Assembly (NCBI GenBank): GCA_947504045.1
Contig: CANNFY010000001.1
Coordinates: forward strand, 1,116,001 to 1,180,000
From: an uncultured Maribacter sp.
GTDB taxonomy: Bacteria > Bacteroidota > Bacteroidia > Flavobacteriales > Flavobacteriaceae
Direction of reading: 5' to 3'
DNA length: 64,000 bases
The notes under the pieces are model-generated. The model was not told the DNA's origin, made no database searches, and saw only the letters and a program-made list of their open reading frames with translations. The translations under genes and the position numbers were made by a program. Numbering within the stretch: the stretch's first letter is position 1; the number at the start of each line of letters is the position of its first letter. Below are positions 56,601 through 64,000 of this stretch, piece after piece.

Positions 56601-58812
56601 TGCCATCTTCATCTTTATAAGTAATAATAGCTTCTTCATTAAAGTAACTATTTGTTCCTTTAACGGTAATATTTAGGGTGCTGTCATCAACTGTAAAATC
56701 TATTTTTTGACCAGAAACTGTTTTTACAATTAAATCGTTAATCGTAATTTTAGGATTGGTAATGGTGATTTTTGCATTAAAATCATCTGTTTTACCTTCT
56801 ACTACTGCTTTGTGAACTGGGTAGTAATTATCGCCATTAGGCATGGTTGCTTTAGGATAATTAGCTTCTTCATAAGTGCCTTCAGCTTTATCTAGATAAT
56901 ATTTTGTGGTGTTAGATTTTTCAAAAATTACTGTAACTCCGGATGCTGTAATGTTGCCAACAGAAGGGGATGTTGTAGTACCATCTCCGCCAGTAATGCC
57001 ATTTGTATTTTGAGCAGTTGCTGCACCGCCTTCCGCAGCTTGAGCTCCTTTGGTTATTTTACCATCTTCATCAATATTGTAGGTATTTCCACTAGAATCT
57101 GTAATTACATAACTATCACCTTCATCATAGTCACTAGTTTTGGTTTCACCATTGGCACCGGTAATTATTATTTTCCCTTTTTCTTTGTCAATAGTTATAT
57201 TTTCTACGTCTGATATTGGGAAATTAACTTCTACTTCTATGTTTACATCTCCTCCAGTAAACTCATCTATAATATCTTCAGCAACATCTATAACTACATC
57301 AACATCCAGTATGTTTTTCCAAGTAGGGTCATATACTGTAACAACGGTACCTTCTGCCAATTCGGCATCTGTATTAATTAAGATGTTGGTAAATTCTACA
57401 AATACCTTTATGTTTTCTAAATAAGGAAGACTTACGATACCTTTACCAGTAAATTTTCCATTAGAACCACTAACTTCAGTTATTTCTACAGGAAAATCAC
57501 CAGCTTTAAATTTTGCTCCCACATTAATATTAGCCAAAGGCTCCATGTTGGTTAAATTAATATCTGGAGAAACTCCACAATCTAAGACACTTTCATCTTC
57601 AAATTCTAGGGCTGTGGTAAACTCTTTTGCTATACTCCAGTCGCTTTGAGTAATGCCACAATTTTTGTTTAGTTGGTATTCGTAAGTAGTACCTGCTTTT
57701 AGATCCCAAAGGGTAAGGTTGTTTGTTGTTGTTTTTGCTAAAAACCATTCTGCATCCGCTATGTTTTTTTGTCTGTAGCGCACGGTAAATTCAGGAATAT
57801 CGGTACTAAAATCGTTCCAAAAAATATTGGTATTGGTACTGCCTTTTACCTCATGGCTTACTTCTATTGGAAGTTCACATGAGGTTGCATAGCTAAAAGA
57901 AAAAATTTCGCTATAACCTTCATTTTTAAATAGCCCTATTTCCTCTGTGCCTTGTTTAGCTTTTGCTTGTACGCGCCATGCATATTTTTTACCTGAAAGT
58001 AATAAAGGATCGGCTGGCCCATAAACATAGGTGGTTGCTGCAGTAGTTGTTTGAAAAACAGGAGGAGAACTTAAAAAGGCAGCTTGTGGGTCTATTTGGG
58101 TATCCCAAATTTCTACCAAGCTAAGCTCGTATTCTACATTGGTTACATTAATACTACGCGGTGTCCATTGAAAAATTATATTTTGTGGATTTGCTTCTGC
58201 AACATTAGTTTTATTTCTTGGAAGTACTAAAAATGGAGGGTTGTTCTGAAATACAACTGTGGTAGCGCAAGTACGGTTAGAAAGGCGTCCGCCTGTAAGA
58301 ACATCAATAACCTCAAAACAAAATTGATAGGCACCTTCTGGTATGGGTTGGCCATATACATTAGGAGCAATGCCTGTAATATTGCTAAAATCAAAATAAG
58401 GAGCTAGTTCTACATTGGTTAATACTAAAGGAGTACCACCTTCTAAAAATAAAGGGGTTGCACCAACAACAATATCATTACTTTGAAATGAAATGCCATT
58501 ACCCTGAAAATAGGTTTTTAATCTAATTTCTCTACTCTGAATAGTAAAATCGTTTAATATAATTTGTACACGTAATGGGCTATTTACAGTACTTGCATTG
58601 GCATAATCTGAAAAATAAATTGGAGCAGGAGGTGCTGCTTGCGGAATTACTTGTACCGGAAAACTTTGTGCTGTTGCTAGTAGTGAGTATAAAGTATAAA
58701 GTATAGAGAGGAAAAGAGTTTTTGGTTTTAAACTGTGTTTAGTTTTATCCACCACAAAACCTTTCCTAGAAAAAGGCAATTTTATAATTACTATGTTTAA
58801 AACTCTATTCAT
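53605..58812 (-). CDS. Giant polymorphic-toxin-like protein: FN3/TANFOR region, HExxH peptidase, C-terminal His-His nuclease-like domain
   Basis: 1735 aa. Signal sequence with a long basic N-region (hydrophobic core about 32-48, cleaved near 49, ...LLATAQ-SFPVQV). Residues about 51-310 match the N-terminal region of TANFOR-type proteins (PVQVIPQAAPPAP); an FN3-like domain lies near 313-402 (SCELPIEVS to EFTT), then a Gly-rich linker near 590. About 745-960 is a zincin-like peptidase: HELGHGVFRLDH at 898-909 with a Met-turn candidate at M926 (WLMDY). A Cys cluster CISCCSGTRGCGS (about 1341-1353) and a hydrophobic Gly/Ala-rich segment (about 1427-1455) precede the last 135 residues, which carry S1635-H1636-H1637 and NNPNHNATRG with H1667, as in AHH/SHH-type HNH nuclease toxins. 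No T9SS sorting domain. Family calls are by motif only. Confidence 0.8.
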   Translation of the reverse strand: MNRVLNIVIIKLPFSRKGFVVDKTKHSLKPKTLFLSILYTLYSLLATAQSFPVQVIPQAAPPAPIYFSDYANASTVNSPLRVQIILNDFTIQSREIRLKTYFQGNGISFQSNDIVVGATPLFLEGGTPLVLTNVELAPYFDFSNITGIAPNVYGQPIPEGAYQFCFEVIDVLTGGRLSNRTCATTVVFQNNPPFLVLPRNKTNVAEANPQNIIFQWTPRSINVTNVEYELSLVEIWDTQIDPQAAFLSSPPVFQTTTAATTYVYGPADPLLLSGKKYAWRVQAKAKQGTEEIGLFKNEGYSEIFSFSYATSCELPIEVSHEVKGSTNTNIFWNDFSTDIPEFTVRYRQKNIADAEWFLAKTTTNNLTLWDLKAGTTYEYQLNKNCGITQSDWSIAKEFTTALEFEDESVLDCGVSPDINLTNMEPLANINVGAKFKAGDFPVEITEVSGSNGKFTGKGIVSLPYLENIKVFVEFTNILINTDAELAEGTVVTVYDPTWKNILDVDVVIDVAEDIIDEFTGGDVNIEVEVNFPISDVENITIDKEKGKIIITGANGETKTSDYDEGDSYVITDSSGNTYNIDEDGKITKGAQAAEGGAATAQNTNGITGGDGTTTSPSVGNITASGVTVIFEKSNTTKYYLDKAEGTYEEANYPKATMPNGDNYYPVHKAVVEGKTDDFNAKITITNPKITINDLIVKTVSGQKIDFTVDDSTLNITVKGTNSYFNEEAIITYKDEDGKYQIAASFFVHHIKQHNIVDVVLVQVTYDNQTGTTLSDLSTDLNSIFGKAGASFTVATETLSLVKSDWDDNSNNQLDYDGSGLVSNYPEELKNIQQAYKAKNSNWDRSAYHLFLLPSNMPISKALSGFMPKTRQWGYLFNGHAGSGDAIENKDSDNLIAAHELGHGVFRLDHPFSNYDNTSGSGTNWLMDYNSGNQLSYVDWARMSDEGLNLGIFQDQEDGEIANRTWFTPDWTPFSIANSSIIRNAPGSNKIEGTVPGFRLNNDLAYDAKYDSSGKFKGYFTEGNDRAFELALISNISNNSVVYLYVPVPGECPNIFATNYEYVTSNIGSINIDDSNTNLTRFAIAQNCSTELCILGQEYFDSYKNLPTVEGSEEDYLRKVAELICQNGSEDLIEAQKQQYLAWQKSAKNISQNVQKPFSWEKYYNALNKLDGWITNDLDKLINDKERETLFKLAYGFESEVIELFSLEQKLDILKILLDGKLQKVFNTHHEAIANLITGVKNEEASAFINALEDSKHKVNNELLIVQLKNRLSDYFTGDAYSTFFREIIRLSKARAEDENLKMLTPLVWDVEQKDYVIVSYVQNRNDFEFSYNDATNKVIIKRCISCCSGTRGCGSNRKYQTLVENASPFDMIGLTILNDISPLASGCATDPRASEICGEMTPVPAIFLEYLEENEANQRWQNFAWNTFNVAITIGTLGEGAGAIAAIRTAEKGTRVAIAFQKSYQLIDFGYTVADITLQMTKTGPHGCNATESAEERLKCEEKWQIWTDISYALAAKGGADLLQNLGKSSAKFARYTESELREFVIATNFKRNGVDFNTNEIDDVIDQLEDIIHRNGLTDDYNRTLANIDNLAEAGANRLFKSIDEFKTAIAKGDNVFYVGKHTDITPRPTGVQSHHGVNSVWMKAKYSNYSANKAPSVYMLNNPNHNATRGVFNTWAKEMRIKQGVTKIDYSKVTKDDILDLAKKQFDAADTPQLVRDEYYNLWDDYLKTLTPK

Positions 58813-58853
58813 TTGGTTTTGTGTGTTTCAAATATTTAGCAACCTTCAACAAA

Positions 58854-61310
58854 TTAATTTTTATTTATATATCGTAATTCAAAATTTTCAGGATTTACAA
58901 TACCTAAAGATTTTTTATAATAGAAGTCAATAATTTCAGTTTCTAGATAGTATTTTAGAGCTTCTTCGTCATTATTTTCTTCATATATTTTATATGCTTT
59001 TGCAGCGGTTTGTTTTATAAATTTTTGAAGGTAACCACTTGGTTTTTCAATATTACTTATGGTAGTAATGCTCTTAAACTCTGTTTCCATCCATCGGTGG
59101 CCAACTAATTTTTGCAATCTATTTTCTTGTTCTGCAACTAGTTTTTTATAGGTAGTCCAATCTTTTTCTTTTATTTCTGGACTATCAGGATTTTTAGTAA
59201 CTATATGCTTGTCTACTTTTTCTTTTCGGTCTACAAAACTACTTTCTAAAATAAAGTCTATTTTACGCATATCAAGCTTTATACTTTTTATTACAGAAAA
59301 TAATGTTTGGTTATAGGTGTCTAAAAAGTCGCCATAAGCGTATAATTCTTTTAAGAAAGTAAGTGCATTCTTTTTATATTCGGTTTCTTTTTTCTGTTCT
59401 TTTGTTGTGGCTAAAAGTATAGTTAAGTCGTTTTTCTTAAATTGAGGAATTGCCGAAAATTGGCTACTTTGAAAAACGGTGGTTAATTGGTTGTTTAACT
59501 CAGGAATAGTACCTCTGTATGAAACGCCACGATATCTAAAACTTAGAATTTTATCTGTGTTTTTAGTAGTTTTCTCATTAGGGATATTTTGTCTTCTTTT
59601 TATATTTAACTTAAAATTATCGAAAGCATAGCTATATCCAAAAGTTAGTGTAATATCTCTATTAGAATTTAAATTGGTATTTCTAAAAAGGGTTAAAAAA
59701 TTTAAACTAAAATTATGTTTTTCTAACCAAAGGTAATTGGCTCCTAATCTAAAATTATACACATTATTTTGTTGTTCACCATTGGTAAAAGATGTATTGT
59801 AAGAACTAGAAAAATTGGTGCGTAATTGTTTGTCAAAAAACTGTTTGCTAACGGCTAAAGTAGGACCAAGAGTTAAACTGGTATCTTCTTCTCCAACTGT
59901 ATTATAAGAAGTATTTGCAGCTAAAGAAATTTGCATGTCTTTTTCTGGATATCCTAAAGTATATGCTGCTGTACCATTATAAAAAGCATTTTCGCCATTT
60001 TCTATTGTTTCTCCTTCTTGTTGGTTATTGCTATTTTGGTATACAAGATTAAAATTAGTACTGTGTTGTTTTGTTTCTGTTTTTTTTAAAATATAGTTTA
60101 TGCCAAGATTTGCATTTTGAGAAATTTGTCTGTAGTTTAAAGTATCTACATTATCAAATTCTCCTACTTGGTTTATATAATCAAACTGATCACGAATGTT
60201 GGTGTAGGATTGAAAGTTGGAATAAGAACCTGTTAACCCTAAGCGATCAGATGCGGTATAACTTAAGTTTATAGCCGTAACTATACGTTGTTGTTCAGAT
60301 GTTTTTGCTTTGTTTAAATTGTCTTGCTGTAAACCTGCATTAACATTTATATTTAATTTATTATCAAAAATAGTTTGGTTAGCGTTAACGGTTATATTTT
60401 CTAAATCGTTGTTAAAATAATAAGCACCTAAGGTTTTATAATCGGGATCTATTCTTTCATAACCAACACCTAAAGTTCCGTTACCAGCAGGATAGTCTAA
60501 AGATACATTTACAGCATTATAATATTGTGTGCTTATATTTTCTTTAATTAAAAAAGATAGAATACCATTTTTTTCTCTACTTTCTGTTAGTTGTGTGTCT
60601 TCTGTAACGCCAGAAATAGCATATTCTATTCGTAATTTGGCTTTATCAAAAAGAGTAAATTTAGATTCTAACGAAACTACTGCATTATCTTTAGGTGTTA
60701 ATCCAATTTCTATAGGAACAGGGTTTATTAAAGAGTTTTCTTCATCTTTAGCTTTAAAAAGAATAATACCAAATTCAGCAAAATTAAAATCGTAGCTCGC
60801 TTTTAATCCATATCCCATTCTTTTGTATGTGGTTAATGCACTAGGTTCTTCTTCATTATATTCTGTAGCACGTAAAAAGCGGCCATACATACCACTAAGT
60901 TTAAATTTTCCTTCAGGAGTAATGTCAAAACCTGCTCCAGTAAATTGGTGTCCACTTAAAGTATACGGAGAAAAGGTCATGCTTACATCACCTATGTGTG
61001 CTGTTGCCCATTTGTATGAAGGATGAAGGCTTAGTCTGTTAAAATTAAATGGATTTGGAAAATCAAAATTTTGATTAGAATAGGTAAATGAAAGAGGAAT
61101 ATTATAAATTCCTTTAATATTAAAATTTAAATTACCAGTAAGAAAATATGTAAGATTTTGTCTGTTAGCAGTGCCATCGTAATACACACCATTTGCTGCT
61201 ATTCCTCCATTATAGCGTAGCCACTTTTCTTTGCCAAACTGGTCAAATTTTATACTCTGGGAAAAACCAAGGGTACAGAACATAAGGAATGGAATTAGTA
61301 GTTTGGTCAA
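58854..61310 (-). CDS. Outer-membrane beta-barrel-like protein with C-terminal helical domain
   Basis: 818 aa. Signal peptide (TKLLIPFLMFCTLGFSQ, cleaved before SIKFDQ). About 25-620 is a run of amphipathic strands separated by polar turns (YNIPLSFTYSNQNFDF, LRIEYAISGVT, FGYSYAFDNFKLNIKR), as in an outer-membrane barrel. From about 630 to 818 the composition changes to helical and charged (KKLVAEQENRLQKLVGH, AAKAYKIYEENNDEEALKYYLE), a probable periplasmic domain. The frame has no ATG at the start: upstream stop TAA is at 61317-61319, so TTG at 61310 is the only start that keeps a full signal peptide. First gene of the leftward cluster and a candidate outer-membrane partner of the toxin protein. 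Confidence 0.75.
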   Translation of the reverse strand: MTKLLIPFLMFCTLGFSQSIKFDQFGKEKWLRYNGGIAANGVYYDGTANRQNLTYFLTGNLNFNIKGIYNIPLSFTYSNQNFDFPNPFNFNRLSLHPSYKWATAHIGDVSMTFSPYTLSGHQFTGAGFDITPEGKFKLSGMYGRFLRATEYNEEEPSALTTYKRMGYGLKASYDFNFAEFGIILFKAKDEENSLINPVPIEIGLTPKDNAVVSLESKFTLFDKAKLRIEYAISGVTEDTQLTESREKNGILSFLIKENISTQYYNAVNVSLDYPAGNGTLGVGYERIDPDYKTLGAYYFNNDLENITVNANQTIFDNKLNINVNAGLQQDNLNKAKTSEQQRIVTAINLSYTASDRLGLTGSYSNFQSYTNIRDQFDYINQVGEFDNVDTLNYRQISQNANLGINYILKKTETKQHSTNFNLVYQNSNNQQEGETIENGENAFYNGTAAYTLGYPEKDMQISLAANTSYNTVGEEDTSLTLGPTLAVSKQFFDKQLRTNFSSSYNTSFTNGEQQNNVYNFRLGANYLWLEKHNFSLNFLTLFRNTNLNSNRDITLTFGYSYAFDNFKLNIKRRQNIPNEKTTKNTDKILSFRYRGVSYRGTIPELNNQLTTVFQSSQFSAIPQFKKNDLTILLATTKEQKKETEYKKNALTFLKELYAYGDFLDTYNQTLFSVIKSIKLDMRKIDFILESSFVDRKEKVDKHIVTKNPDSPEIKEKDWTTYKKLVAEQENRLQKLVGHRWMETEFKSITTISNIEKPSGYLQKFIKQTAAKAYKIYEENNDEEALKYYLETEIIDFYYKKSLGIVNPENFELRYINKN

Positions 61311-61533
61311 AAAAAGTTAATAGTTGGTATTTGTTAAAAATAATATAAAATGGCGGGTTTTTCATTTATTTTCGATGAACTACGCAATTTTCTGCGTTTA
61401 TTCTGAGGATATCGTAGCTTATTTCCGATTCTACAATGTAAATATTATAAAGAAAATACTTGTTAACGGTATCTTAACTTAAATAAGAGCAACCTATTTA
61501 AGTATTTATAATCTTCAGGAAAACGAATAACAC
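61311..61533. promoter_or_regulatory. Divergent promoter region between the toxin cluster and the 194-aa barrel gene
   Basis: 223 bases without a gene. An 8-bp inverted repeat CTTAAATA / TATTTAAG (61478-61485, 61495-61502) stands 31 bases before the plus-strand ATG, a possible operator. A second weak symmetry ACGCA / TGCGT lies near 61382-61398. No full TAnnTTTG element was found on either strand, so the promoters may depend on another sigma factor or on an activator. Confidence 0.35.
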
Positions 61534-62118
61534 ATGACCAAGCATTTTTTAATTGTATTTATTACTCTTTACACATTCATTTATGCTAAAGCGCAAGATA
61601 ATGAGCTTCCTGTTTACAAGAACTTAGTGTCTACAAACCTTAGTTATGCTTTTTTAGGAAGTGTAAATTTTAGTTATGAAAGAACCTTTGGGGGTAATTT
61701 TTCTGGAGGTATTGCATACACTAATTATAGTAACGCACACCGTAACCTTAATGTAGAAACATCAGACATATATAATAATTATAGTATAGATTTTGAGGTA
61801 AATCCTTTTGCAAGATTATATTTTCAGGGAGCTCAAAAAAGGAGCCTTTTTATAGAGTTTATCGGTTCTTATAGTGAAGGAGAAGCGGAAGGAGGAATTG
61901 AAAGATCTACAAACTCTTTAGGCTATGGTGTTTATAATTATGGTTATAAAAAGGTAGAAAATATAGGAATAGGTACAGGGGTAGGTTATCGTTTTTTACT
62001 ACTTAAAAATAAATTGGTTTTAGAAGCACAGTTTGGAATTCGGGCAAATTTAAATGAAATATGGATTTACGAAGTAGGCATAGTTAGAACTGGTTTTAAA
62101 GCAGGATATCGTTTTTAA
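61534..62118 (+). CDS. Small outer-membrane beta-barrel protein, DUF3575-like
   Basis: 194 aa with a signal peptide (MTKHFLIVFITLYTFIYAKA). About eight strands of alternating hydrophobic residues (LVSTNLSYAFLGSVNFSYERTFG, SIDFEVNPFARLYF, IGIGTGVGYRFLL, GIVRTGFKAGYRF) and a C-terminal Phe, as in OmpA-size barrels. Length and pattern agree with DUF3575. Followed after 9 bases by a lipoprotein gene, so the two are likely cotranscribed. Role unknown. Confidence 0.78.
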   Translation: MTKHFLIVFITLYTFIYAKAQDNELPVYKNLVSTNLSYAFLGSVNFSYERTFGGNFSGGIAYTNYSNAHRNLNVETSDIYNNYSIDFEVNPFARLYFQGAQKRSLFIEFIGSYSEGEAEGGIERSTNSLGYGVYNYGYKKVENIGIGTGVGYRFLLLKNKLVLEAQFGIRANLNEIWIYEVGIVRTGFKAGYRF

Positions 62119-62127
62119 TAAAAGAAT

Positions 62128-62703
62128 ATGAAAAAAAGTATTGGATTGTTTGTTATTGTTTTAATAGGATTATTATGGGTACAATGCTCCCCGCCAGATG
62201 ATGATTATTACTGGAGTTATTTGTACTTAGAAATTGAAGATGCTATACAGGTAGAAAATAGAGAGACCTACACCGTAGGAGACACTCTTTTTTTTGAAAT
62301 AAATTTTAGTAGATATCTTCCAGAAGAAGGAGAATCTACCCTTTTAGATGTTTATGAAACTTCTGGAGCAACAGAGTTTAATTATAATTTTAGCTTGTTA
62401 AAATATTCTGCATTTTCTGAAAGTTACCAAGGAATTTGGTGGGATGAAAAATTTTTAGTGGCCGAAAAAGGAGGAAAAGAAGGTTCTGATTATTCTAGTC
62501 GTGTGTTTGCTGTTTTAAATACAGAAAAAGATGTTTATGAGTCTAGAATAGGACTTATTTTGGCAGAAGAAGGCGAGTTTAAGTTAGATTTTGAGTATTT
62601 ACGACTTAGCGCAACTTATAATGCCAGCAAGCCATCAATAGAATTAGAGCATATAATTTCTGAAGAAAACCCATTACAGTTAAATTTTACAGTAAATCAA
62701 TAA
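62128..62703 (+). CDS. Lipoprotein of unknown function
   Basis: 191 aa. Lipobox LLWVQC (Cys20) followed by SPPDDDYYWSYLYLEIEDAI. Predicted all-beta (LFFEINFSRYLP, GIWWDEKFLVAEKGG, EFKLDFEYLRLSATY); no catalytic motif. Downstream partner of the DUF3575-like barrel gene in a two-gene unit. The barrel-lipoprotein pair may form an outer-membrane complex, which is inference. Confidence 0.72.
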   Translation: MKKSIGLFVIVLIGLLWVQCSPPDDDYYWSYLYLEIEDAIQVENRETYTVGDTLFFEINFSRYLPEEGESTLLDVYETSGATEFNYNFSLLKYSAFSESYQGIWWDEKFLVAEKGGKEGSDYSSRVFAVLNTEKDVYESRIGLILAEEGEFKLDFEYLRLSATYNASKPSIELEHIISEENPLQLNFTVNQ

Positions 62704-62755
62704 AAAAATTACAATTTCAACCTTTTAAAATGTGTTTTATAAAGCTAAAAGATAT

Positions 62756-62763
62756 TAAATTTG
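62756..62763 (+). promoter_or_regulatory. -7 promoter element for bioF, very close to the start codon
   Basis: TAAATTTG is a full TAnnTTTG match ending 4 bases before the bioF ATG. If it is used, transcription would start at or within a few bases of the ATG and the message would be leaderless. Confidence 0.45.
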
Positions 62764-62767
62764 GGGC

Positions 62768-63925
62768 ATGTGTAATTTCCCTTCTATTTTAGATAAAAAA
62801 CTAAAAAAAAGAAAACAAGAAGATGCTCTTCGAAGTTTGCCTTTGCCGGGTAATTTAGTAGATTTTTCTTCTAATGATTATTTGGGCTTAGCAACTAACG
62901 AGACCCTATACGCAAATACATTTCAACTTTTACTAAATAAAGGAGTTTCTCATAATGGAGCAACAGGTTCTAGGCTTATTTCCGGAAATCATAACCTGTA
63001 TCTAGATTTAGAGGCCGATTTAGCTTCATTCTTTAAATCGGATAGTGCCTTAGTTTTTAATTCTGGTTATGATGCTAATTTAGGATTTTTTAGCGCTATT
63101 CCTCAAAGAGGAGATATTATTTTGTATGATGCTTTAATACACGCTAGTATTCGCGATGGTATTTTATTAAGTAATGCTAAAAGTTATAAGTTTAGTCATA
63201 ACAATATAAAAGATGTAGAAGAAACCTTTAATAAAGCTACAGCTAAAGATTTTAAAGGGGAAGTTTATATTGTAACCGAATCTATTTTTTCTATGGATGG
63301 AGATTCTCCAGATATAGAAGCATTAATAAAATTTTCTAAGAAAAAAAGTGCCCATTTAATAATAGATGAGGCTCATGCTGTTGGTGTTTTTGGCGAGCAA
63401 GGAGAAGGCTTAGTACAGCAAAATAAAGCGTATAAAGATGTTTTTGCTAGAATTATAACCTTTGGTAAAGCTTTAGGTTGCCATGGTGCTGCTATTTTAG
63501 GAAGTGAGCAGTTAAAAGAATATCTGGTAAATTTTTCAAGAAGCTTTATTTATACAACAGCTTTACCGCCACATGCGGTGGCAACAATAACCGCTGCAGT
63601 TAAATTTATAGAGGAAGAAGAAGGAAAAATAGCTAGAAAAAATCTAAAAGAAAAAATAGATTTATTTAAAAATAAAGTTAAAGAATTAAAACTTCAAGAT
63701 TTATTTATTCCTAGTAATTCTGCAATACAATGTTGTCTTATTACAGGAAACGGAAAAGTAAAAAAAATAGCAGATAAACTTCAAGAAAAAGGTTTTAATG
63801 TAAAAGCTATATTAGCACCCACAGTACAAGAGGGTGAAGAGAGGCTTCGGTTTTGTATACATTCTTATAACTCTAAAGAAGAAATAGGCTTAGTCTTACA
63901 AATATTAGCAAATAGTATAAAATAA
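62768..63925 (+). CDS. bioF: 8-amino-7-oxononanoate synthase (alpha-oxoamine synthase)
   Basis: 385-aa PLP enzyme condensing pimeloyl-ACP/CoA with L-alanine in biotin synthesis. Fold-type I landmarks: FSSNDYLGLA, NGATGSRLISGNH, D200 and H203 in IIDEAHAVGVFG, and PLP-binding K234 in ITFGKALGCHGA; C-terminal LRFCIHSYNSKEE. Length typical. Close relatives (KBL, serine palmitoyltransferase, HemA) share these motifs, but the overall match is to BioF. Other bio genes are not in view. A DUF2007-like gene follows 2 bases downstream. Confidence 0.92.
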   Translation: MCNFPSILDKKLKKRKQEDALRSLPLPGNLVDFSSNDYLGLATNETLYANTFQLLLNKGVSHNGATGSRLISGNHNLYLDLEADLASFFKSDSALVFNSGYDANLGFFSAIPQRGDIILYDALIHASIRDGILLSNAKSYKFSHNNIKDVEETFNKATAKDFKGEVYIVTESIFSMDGDSPDIEALIKFSKKKSAHLIIDEAHAVGVFGEQGEGLVQQNKAYKDVFARIITFGKALGCHGAAILGSEQLKEYLVNFSRSFIYTTALPPHAVATITAAVKFIEEEEGKIARKNLKEKIDLFKNKVKELKLQDLFIPSNSAIQCCLITGNGKVKKIADKLQEKGFNVKAILAPTVQEGEERLRFCIHSYNSKEEIGLVLQILANSIK

Positions 63926-63927
63926 TT

Positions 63928-64000
63928 ATGGAAGATAAATTTTATACGATGGGTTCATTTGAGTTTGCTGCAGATGTACAAATAATTAAAGGAAAATTAG
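63928..64000 (+). CDS. DUF2007-like protein, N-terminus only (cut by window edge)
   Basis: ATG at 63928, 2 bases after the bioF stop, opens 24 codons to the window edge (MEDKFYTMGSFEFAADVQII...). The opening (short acidic start, then F.F..D.....KG.L) matches the start of DUF2007 'putative signal-transducing' proteins. Likely cotranscribed with bioF. Partial, so the family call is tentative. Confidence 0.55.
   Translation, partial: MEDKFYTMGSFEFAADVQIIKGKL

Overview
The window is about one-third GC and looks like chromosomal DNA from a marine-type member of the Flavobacteriaceae (Bacteroidetes). Supporting signs are SprB-repeat adhesins with a type IX secretion (T9SS) sorting domain, a TonB-dependent receptor paired with a SusD-like-positioned lipoprotein, promoters of the TAnnTTTG class, an UpxY-type antiterminator, and an atpD-atpC pair lying apart from the other ATP synthase genes. 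No rRNA, tRNA, CRISPR array, transposase or phage gene was seen.

Layout. 1-2268: C-terminally cut SprB-repeat surface protein (minus). 2.5-8.5 kb: a Tas-like aldo/keto reductase (plus), then a leftward group panC-panD-flippase-like-esterase, a strong terminator, and radA. 8.6-20 kb (plus): a half-length glycogen-synthase-like protein, a DUF4270 lipoprotein, glmS, a TonB receptor with an SGNH-hydrolase lipoprotein, then atpD and atpC. 20.2-38.7 kb (minus): an exopolysaccharide/capsule locus. It opens with an UpxY/NusG-like antiterminator and a 460-bp leader. It continues with GDP-fucose synthesis (gmd, fcl), a Wzx flippase, several glycosyltransferases, two hexapeptide acetyltransferases, a Wzy-like polymerase, an asparagine-synthase-like protein and an alpha/beta-hydrolase-like protein. 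It ends with a TagA/CpsF glycosyltransferase, the priming sugar transferase and a Wzc-like tyrosine kinase. No Wza-type exporter gene is in view.

39.2-61.3 kb (minus) is the most unusual part: seven consecutive genes, six of them for exported or membrane proteins. In transcription order they are an 818-aa outer-membrane-barrel-like protein; a 1735-aa protein with FN3/TANFOR-like repeats, an internal HExxH metallopeptidase and a C-terminal His-His nuclease-like domain; a 96-aa acidic protein one base downstream (probable immunity protein); a 206-aa two-helix membrane protein; a 1611-aa secreted protein of unknown fold; a 692-aa FN3 protein; and a 2133-aa SprB-repeat protein ending in a T9SS type A sorting domain. 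I interpret this as a polymorphic toxin/immunity locus embedded in a set of surface proteins. That interpretation rests on motifs and gene order only.

61.5-64 kb (plus): a small beta-barrel protein, a lipoprotein, bioF, and the first 24 codons of a DUF2007-like gene. Transcription units are separated by clear stem-loop terminators at 5115, 13331, 17951, 19997, 20124 and 39181.
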